A stretch of 64,000 nt of DNA from Benincasa hispida (Eukaryota > Streptophyta > Magnoliopsida > Cucurbitales > Cucurbitaceae). Below are positions 57,277-64,000 of the stretch, in pieces (within the stretch, counting starts at the first letter, position 1; every line of letters starts with the position of its first letter). The stretch covers positions 6,744,902 through 6,808,901 of the forward strand of contig NC_052355.1 of the NCBI RefSeq assembly GCF_009727055.1, in the 5' to 3' direction. The position numbers and the translations under genes are program-made. The notes under the pieces were generated by a model, which was not told the origin of the DNA, did no database searches, and worked only from the letters and a program-made list of their open reading frames with translations.

Positions 57277-57955
57277 TCGGACAGCTTCCATTGTGGCTGA
57301 AAATGAGATTGCAGTGACACAAGAAGAAGAAAGAGAAAAAGAAACAGTAGAACCAGAGGTTGGGTCAACCTCAAAGCCAACTGAGACGGGAATTGTGAAA
57401 GTGCAATTACCCCCTTTCTCGTAGAGACTAAGGAAGAAAAAGAACGAAAAGGTACAGTACCAACGCTTCCTATCTATGTTAAAGCAATTACATGTTAATA
57501 TTCCTTTCAGTGAAGCGATTGAGGAAATTCCTTCCTATGCAATGTTTCTGAAGGATATGGTAACTAAGAAGAGGAGAGCTAGAAAATTTGCCACGGTGGC
57601 ATTAACGCAAAGTTCCAAATCAATAATTCCACCGAAGATGAGTGATCCTAGGAGCTTACAATTCCTTGCTCCATAGGAGGACTGTACATCGGGCAATCCC
57701 TGTGTGACCTGGGAGCTAGAACCAGCATAAATTTGATGCCTCTGTCAATCTTTAGATAGCTGAACGTGGGGCAACTTGTGCCCACAATAGTGACTCTTCA
57801 ACTGGCCGATAGATCTCTGGTGCATCTAGAGGGAAAGGTGAAGGATGTGCTGATAACCATTGATAAGTTTATCCTCCCAGCTGACTTCATCATATTGGAC
57901 TATGAGGCCGTGAGAGCGAGATTATCTTTTGAGCACGAGTAGAAATCAATGTAAA
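57277..57955 (+). pseudogene. Ty3/gypsy gag-protease, continuation
   Basis: Continues the 54315 gene: an acidic linker (AENEIAVTQEEEREKETVEP), RLRKKKNEKVQYQRFLSMLK, NIPFSEAIEEIPSYAMFLKD (57495), VALTQSSKSIIPPK, then the aspartic protease with CDLGA replaced by CVTWELEP-like sequence (57705), LMPLSIF-like MPLSIFR (57737), TVTLQLADRSLVHL-like LQLADRSLVHLEG (57797) and FILPADFIILDYEA (57870). The catalytic Asp-Gly motif is damaged and stops occur at 57673, 57729 and 57757. It is cut at about 57956 by a family C LTR fragment. Confidence 0.82.
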
Positions 57956-58840
57956 AGCCTGGGCAGCAAGAGATTGCTTCCAAGCCCTTTATTCTATACT
58001 TGCATTGTTATTTTGTACTTCATCTTCATGTTTATACAATGGAAGTTCTATTTCTACATCTATTCACTCTCTTAGCACGCATGAGTAGCTAAACTAGTCG
58101 AATGAGTTGAGGAAATCTAAGCTAACATGACCTAGGAAGTTCATTACTTGTGATTGTCTTGTTTTATGTTGTACCAAATACCCTTTAGAGCTACTCGAGA
58201 GAGAGTCTAAAGAAAGAACCTAATGACTCGAGAGAGCTAGGTTAGAATATGGACTCGAGAGAGCAAGATTAGAACTGCACAAACAAGAGATAGAGACTTA
58301 GACATAAGCTCTGTTTATCAACCTGCATCGCATGCATCCTAGAGATGGGAATGATATTATGTGATCGCCTTATTTGTGTGTGTGTCATTTCGTCATCACA
58401 TAAATAAGAATAGAGACTTATGTGTAGGTCCTATAGACTTAGTGCTATCGCATGCGTTCTAGCATTAGAAGCCATGGAATTCGCACCGACAGGTGGTTTA
58501 CTGTTGTATGCATGTTGCATGATCGCATAGCATGAATGCATCCTAGGAAATGTTAGCCGAAACTTTTCTCAACCCGTTTACCGCATATTTATCACATCTC
58601 CCGTTTACCAACTCTTTTCGAACTCCGTCGCATTTGTTTATTTTTCATCATTGTAATCAACAACAAACCAACAATTTATTTATTTGGTTACTGTAAGGCT
58701 TTCATAAAAATTACCAATGCAATCTTTTTTCACAAGTCCCTGCGTTCGACCCTGGACTTACCAGGAAACTTAGAGGAATTTACACTTGGATTCCGCTGAG
58801 GAAACTTGAGTGTACAATGCAATTTCATCAACGCATATCA
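57956..58840 (+). mobile_element. Family C LTR fragment (R-U5), plus
   Basis: From about 57990 it is the reverse complement of 37830-36971 (TTTATTCTATACTTGCATTG, GACCTAGGAAGTTC, GAGAGAGTCTAAAGAAAG), contains the rc of the GTCGAACACAGGGA motif (58737-58750, one base changed) and ends GCATATCA at 58840. The U3 is missing on the left and no PBS follows, so it is a truncated piece. Confidence 0.82.
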
Positions 58841-60480
58841 TCCATATTTCCACTTCATAAAATTAAGCATCATTTATATGGCATGGTGTATGATATATAG
58901 ATTTTAAATCCACCTTAGGTTATGCAATTATTCATGCATGTATTATAAGTATTATATTATGGCATGATGAAATTACAAGAAAGCATGTGCATGCATCATG
59001 AAAATAAGAGTTATATTTATGCATGCAGTAAGAATATTCATGCATCATCTTTATATTTTAAGTGTTATAGTATAAGGGTGTTTGGAAGCATGTTTGCTTG
59101 GTTCGTTGCTGTTTTATATAAAAGTTATATAAAAAGTAGCAATGAATGAACAATGCATAGAGCATGACACTTAGGCTGTTTGTAAGCTTTATGAATGTCT
59201 TGTATGTATTTGCTTTACGTTGTGAATTGTTTTGGTTGTTTCTGTTATAAGTGTTATAATAGAAATTACAACTAAAATTGATAAGAAAGAGTTGCATGCG
59301 AACTTAGGCAAACTCATGTTTTAAAAGGGTTTTAAGATTGGATTGAGATAGACCTAAGTTCAAGGTTCAAATGGGATTAACAACCTAATTTAATCTTTTT
59401 AAATCGGTTTAATAGGATTAAATTGATTGGCATAAAAGATTAAAATTGTATTAAATCTATCTATAATGGACCTTTTGTCTAAGGTGGGTTCTGTCTAGAC
59501 TAGGGTACTTAAGTTGAAGGAAATGGAACACCCCTACCTGGGAGCCTACCTGGAAAGGTGAATGAGATAGATTTTCTGCAAGCATGCGACAGTTGATCAA
59601 AGACTCTATTAAAGAGTTTAATGGATGATGATTAAAAGTTGTTAAACTATCTAAGGTAAAATTTACTTTTGGGCATACCTAAAAAGTCACTTAGTTAAAA
59701 TTCTTAGCCGTGTTTTTTTCTAAGTAAACTAAACCCTAGGTTATAAAATACTCAGTGGGAGGAAGAGATGTGTTTGATATGTCAATGATTCCACTCACGT
59801 TTCTCCCTGAATGTTCATGACGTGAGATTCATGCTTGGCCTCGTGGTGCCCTGGGAGCATCCCCCTTCGGATGGTTTTTGCATGAGTCAATATCAAGGTG
59901 AACGGAGAGAGAGATTATAGTAAGTGGTTGAAGGGCGTGTGTCAACACGTCCTACAGTCTCTATCATTAGTTCACACTGTGAGATCATTTTATACTCCCT
60001 CATGGCGCCTGGGAGCATGCTTCTTCGGATGGGTTTTGTGTAGTTGGTCAATATCAAGGTGAACTTCAGAAATGGATAGATCCACTTTAGTTTTTGTCCC
60101 AATCGAATTTTTTTCCTTTGGATTGGCTACTTGGGGCGGAACTCTAGGGCCTAAAATGGTGGGTCACACTTACAGGAAATTGTTAAGTTAATGATTTCTT
60201 GACCAAATAAATGATGGCTACTCGTTATAGGAGCAAAAGTTTTTCTAGTATTAATGGCTCGTTGAGAATGTCTCAATTCAGAGGAGGGATAAATTGACCA
60301 CCCTTTGGTGGCTTTTGTCCTAAACCTTTGAAGCGTCATTGCAAAACTAGATGTCTCACGGGGTATATGTTAGTTTTGCTAAACTGTATTGGATGTTGTT
60401 TTTTTTTTTTTCAACTAGTATTTGCTTAAAACCTTACGTAGATCAATGTGTTTTTGTTTTCAACAATATGTTTGATTTCC
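58841..60480 (+). other. Family A untranslated leader, plus
   Basis: Begins mid-leader at 58841 (5' LTR and PBS absent). 58900-59320 is shared with 44620-45060; 59560-59640 with 45050-45136. A direct duplication of about 85 bp (59821-59903 and 59978-60065) shares GTGAGAT, GCCTGGGAGCAT, CTTCGGATGG and GGTCAATATCAAGGTGAAC-like strings; the minus copy at 50650-50894 has both repeats too. No ORF of note. Confidence 0.75.
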
Positions 60481-60917
60481 ATTTAATGCCTCTAATTTGA
60501 CCAATTACATACAGTGGAAAGAGTCTTGTAAAACGTATTTCGTGGTAAACGACCTCGAGTTTGTCATGGTTGAGGAATATCCTCAAGTCCCAACCCCTTG
60601 ATGCACCGTGAAATGTTCGTAATGCATATGAGGGGTGGATGAAGGCTAATTCATTGGCCCGACTTCACATATTGGCTAGCATATCTGATGCTTTGGCCAA
60701 AACGGTTGAGAACATAGTCATTGCACGTGAGATCATGGACTCGTTGCAAGATTTGTTTGAACGTCAGTTCTCACTTTTCGAGCACAAAGAGATGGATGAA
60801 AAAACCAGTAGTGTCATTCCCAAGTTAAACTCCAAGAAGAGGAAGCAAGTGTTGCTGACTCTGTTAAAGTTCATAGAAGAGAAATTTTCTCTAAAATGGA
60901 ACTTGGAGCTTATTTAG
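60481..60917 (+). pseudogene. Family A copia gag remnant
   Basis: Decayed start (LEFVMVEEYPQVP-like, 60560), then 60639-60790 reads WMKANSLARLHILASISDAL and IAREIMDSLQDLFERQ, the UBN2 gag core. After 60790 the usual stretch up to the zinc knuckle is deleted; KKRKQVLLTLLKFIEEKF follows without a CCHC motif. Frame ends at 60915. Non-functional. Confidence 0.78.
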
Positions 60918-61019
60918 GTTCTGATACTAATCCCACTACTATCCAAAAGAAGAGGATGTCTAAAGACAGTAAATATGATTTATTGGTCTTGAAGACGTGT
61001 TAGGTAGAGAATGATGATT

Positions 61020-62475
61020 CTGTCTAAATCCTTGATTCGGGTGCTACTAATCACGTTAGTTCCTTTTACCAATGATTCAGTTCCTGGCAAACGTTGCCAC
61101 AAGGAGAGTTGACTCTTTGAGTCGGTATTGGTGAGGTTGTTTCAGCTGTTGTTATAGGTAGGTTGAAGTTATTTTTGGACAAGAAACGTTATCTGTTACT
61201 GGATAATGTTTTCGTAGTACCTCATATCAAGAGGAACTTAATCTCGGTTTCTTATCTCATTGAACAAGGTTATACCGTCTCCTTTTCTGAGAGTAAAGTG
61301 TTTATTTTCAAGAATGGGATGGAGATTGGTTTTGATTCAATGGAAAGTAACTTATATGTACTAAGGTCGTTAGTCATAAAAGCCTTGTTTAATACTGGAA
61401 TGTTCAATACGGCAACAACAGCTAAAAGACCAAAGGTTTCTCCTAAGAAAAATGCCCATCTTTGGCATCTAAGGTTAGGTCATATCAACCTCAATAGGAT
61501 TGAGCAGTTAGTGAAATGTGGACTTCTAAAGAGTTTAGAAGAAAACTCCTTGCTGGTGTGTGAATCATGCCTCGAAGGCAAGATGACCAGATAACCTTTT
61601 ACTGGAAAAGGTTATAGAGCCAAGCAAGCCTTGGAGCTTATACATTCAAACCTCTTTGGTCCAATGAGTGTTAGAGCTCAAGGTGGGTAGGAATATTTCA
61701 TCTTTTTCATAGATTATTATTCAAGGTACGGGTATCTCTACCTAATGAAACTTAAGTTTGAAGCCCTTGACAAGTTCAAGGAGTATAAGGCTGAAGTTGA
61801 AAACTTGTTAGGTAAGCAGATAAAAACACTACGATTTGATCGTGGTGGAGAGTATATGGACATCCAATTCCATAACTATATGATAGAACATGGAATTACA
61901 TCCCAACTCTCAACCCCATGTACACCTCAGTAGAATGGTGTATCAGAAAGGAGAAACAGAACCTTGTTGCACATGGTTTGGTCTATGATGATTTATGTTC
62001 ATCTTCCAGACTCGTTTTGGGGTTTCGCAGTGGAAATTTCTTGCTACATTCTGAATAACGTTCCCTCGAAAAGTGTTTCTGAAACACCTTTTGAGTTGTA
62101 GAGAGGCCGTAAAGGTAGTTTACGCCACTTCAGGATTTGGGGGTGTCCGGCCCACGTGCTTGTAATTAACACGAAGAAGTTGGAACCGCGTTCGAAAGTT
62201 TGCCTCTTTATAGGCTACCCCAAGGAAACGAGGGGTTGATACTTCTATGATCCAAGTAAGAACAAAGTGTTTGTTTCTACAAATGCTATGTTCTTGGAAG
62301 AAGATCACATCAGGGATCATAAACCACTAAGTAAGCTTGTTTTACGTGAGATTTCTAGTGAGACTGAGACTACTGAGAGTTCAACAAGAGTTGTTGAAAA
62401 GACTGACAGATCAACAAAAGTTGTTGAGGTCGATGCATCTAGTCAACCAACTCAAGAGTTGAGACTGCCTCGATG
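61020..62475 (+). pseudogene. Family A copia protease and integrase
   Basis: Protease site ILDSGATNHVS near 61027 with adjacent stops (61024, 61072), then LKLFLDKKRYLLLDNVFVVP and LISVSYLIEQGYTVSF (61163-61290). Pre-integrase/zinc binding: HLWHLRLGHINLNRIEQLV, VCESCLEGKMTR (61465-61592). Integrase core: ELIHSNLFGPMSV (61638), the DYYSRYGYLYLMK region (61710), FDRGGEYMDIQF (61838), NGVSERRNRTLLHMV (61933), PDSFWGFAVE, C-terminal FRIWGCPAHVL, NKVFVSTNAMFLEEDHI (62260). Stops at 61592, 61688, 61931, 62099 and 62239 interrupt it. Domain order PR-IN-RT confirms Ty1/copia. Confidence 0.88.
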
Positions 62476-63925
62476 AAGTGGGAGGGTTATGAACCCACCG
62501 GATCCATACATGGGTTTGACTGAAGCCCAAAACGTCATTTCTGAGGGGTCGATGATCCATTGTCTTTTAAGCAAGCAATGAAGGATGTTGACAAGGATGA
62601 GTGGATTAAGGCCATGAACCAGGAGATGGAGTCTATGTACTTCAATCAAGATACTCTTGTCCATAACAACATTTTATGATTATGAGATATGGCAAATGGA
62701 CGTCAAGACTGCCTTTCTTAATGGTAATCTTGAGAAGACCATCTATATGGCTCAACTAGAGGGGTTCATAGTTCTAAATCAAGAACAAAGAGTTTGCAAC
62801 CTTAATAGGTCCCTTTATGGGCTGAAACAAGCGTGTCGATCTTGGAATATTAGATTTAACAGTACGATCAAATCGTTTGGCTTTGATCAGAACGTTGATG
62901 AGCCTTGTGTTTACAAGAAGATCATCAACAGCTCAATAGTTGTACTGTATATGGATAATAACCTACTCATTGGGAATGATGTAGGGTTTCTGACTGACAT
63001 TAAAAAGTGGCTAGCTGCCCAGTTCCAAATGAAATATTTGGGTGAGGCACAATATGTTCTAGGAATCCAAATCATTCGGGATTGTAAGAACAAGAGGTTA
63101 GCCTTATCTCAGGCATCATAAATCGATCAAATGTTGATCAGGTACAGGATGCAATATTCCAAGAGGGGTTTGTTACCCTTCAATCATGGAATCGTTTTGT
63201 CTAAGGATCAATGTCCTAATACACCTCAAGAGGTTAAGGAAATGAGAGGGGTTCTCTATGCTTCAGCTGTTGGAAGCTTAATGTATGCAATGTTGTGTAC
63301 CAGACCCAACATTTACTATGCAGTAGGGATTTTCAATCGTTATCAGTCCAATCTAGGATTTGATCACTAGACGGCAGTCAAGACGATCCTCAAGTATCTT
63401 CGGAGAATGAGGGACTATATGCTCATGTGTGAAGATAAGGATTTGATCCTTATAGGATAAACAGACTCTGACTTTCAGACTAATAGAGATTCTCGTAAAT
63501 TGACATTGGGTTCAGTGTTCACTCTGAATGGAGGGGTTGTAGTGTGGTGAAGCATCAAGCAAGGATGCATTGCAGGCTCCACTATGGAAGTCAAATACGT
63601 AGTTTCTTGTGAAGCAACTAAGAAGGTTGTTTGGTTGAGGGAATTCCTTACAGATTTGGAAGTGTTCCAAATATGGATTTTTCGATTACTCGTTATTGTG
63701 ATAACAGCAGAACTGTGGCAAATTCGAAGGAACCTCGGAGTCATCATCAAGGCAAGCATATAAAATAAAAATACCACTTGATCAGGGAGATTTTGCATCG
63801 CGATGATGTGATAGTCACGAAGATCACATCGGAGCACAACGTTGCTGATCCATTTACAAAGGCTCTCACAACTAAAGTGTTCGAGGTTCACCTGAAGAGT
63901 CTAGGTCTGCGAGAATGTGGCATCA
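62476..63925 (+). pseudogene. Family A copia RT and RNase H, internally deleted
   Basis: RT starts YMGLTEAQNVIS (62510) and EWIKAMNQEMESMYFN (62600); then about 200 bp present in the 46.6-kb copy (NVWELVDP to MLKSIG) are missing at 62646, after which EIWQMDVKTAFLNGN, LYGLKQACRSWN continue. The catalytic YVDD reads YMDN (62946-62957), so RT is catalytically dead. RNase H: SLMYAMLCTRPNIYYAVGI (63280), stops at 63368 and 63460, later ADPFTKALT (63845) retained. The 3' LTR should lie just beyond the window edge; 63926-64000 is the post-pol segment also seen at 48244. Confidence 0.88.
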
Positions 63926-64000
63926 TGTCTAGGGCAAGTGGGAGATGATACTGGGGCATAGAGTATGCCCTAGTTTATTATATATTGTACTTGTAATTTA

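Overview
The window is repeat-dominated plant nuclear DNA: AT-rich, with a 100-base assembly gap at 12172-12271, and made almost entirely of decayed LTR retrotransposons inserted into one another. The retroelement gag/pol remnants and the single intact host gene (a two-exon Major Latex Protein-like gene of the Bet v 1 fold, 29835-30794) resemble what I know from Cucurbitaceae. That assignment is inference from familiarity, not from a search.

Four LTR families recur; I use these letters throughout. Family A is Ty1/copia: LTRs of about 2.0 kb start TGTTGGGGTTGATGCC and are followed by an initiator-Met-tRNA-type PBS (TGGTATCAGAGC). Family B has long LTRs (2.4-2.8 kb) starting TGTGAACCCCGAATCC and ending GTGTGACA; no internal domain is visible. 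Family C is a Ty3/gypsy group (Athila/Tat-like pol) whose LTRs open with TG plus a short hairpin. Family D is a second gypsy group with LTRs starting TGTTAGCT.

Layout. 1-9323: a minus-strand gypsy gag (plus its 5' LTR at 8447-9323) split by a family A solo LTR (410-6953), which is itself split by another family A solo LTR (580-2720) and a family B solo LTR (3002-5399). Each insertion shows a 5-bp target-site duplication. 10158-12171: plus-strand Tork-like copia LTR, PBS, gag, protease and start of integrase, cut by the gap. 12272-28745: a minus-strand copia element split by a 12.1-kb family A copy (15143-27290, TSD ATATC), whose 3' LTR carries three further nested solo LTRs and an 0.84-kb tandem duplication. 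28746-31710: the only host-like island, with the MLP gene and a small CACTA-like MITE. 31711-36618: family D gypsy remnant (minus). 36971-43198: family C gypsy with 3' LTR and near-complete pol (minus). 43199-48310: plus-strand family A remnant interrupted by a family B LTR fragment. 48310-50400: unassigned AT-rich DNA with decayed copia PBS-like sites. 50401-54314: minus-strand family A leader and full 5' LTR. 54315-58840: plus-strand gypsy gag/protease split by a solo LTR (55382-57271, TSD CTTAG), then a family C LTR fragment. 58841-64000: plus-strand family A leader, gag, protease, integrase, RT and RNase H, running to the window edge.

No retroelement here looks autonomous: every pol has stops, frameshifts or deletions, although several domains remain readable. 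The most interesting signals are in non-coding cis sequence: (i) arrays of a CTAAACGATCG/CGATCGTTTAG motif shared by two LTR families and by the family A leader; (ii) the same U3 position in family B LTRs holding three unrelated repeat arrays in three copies; (iii) duplicated polypurine tracts in both gypsy families, one pair identical over 16 nt and 668 bp apart; (iv) hairpins at the LTR terminus; (v) conserved splice-like signals inside LTRs. All are read from sequence by eye; no alignment or database search was run.
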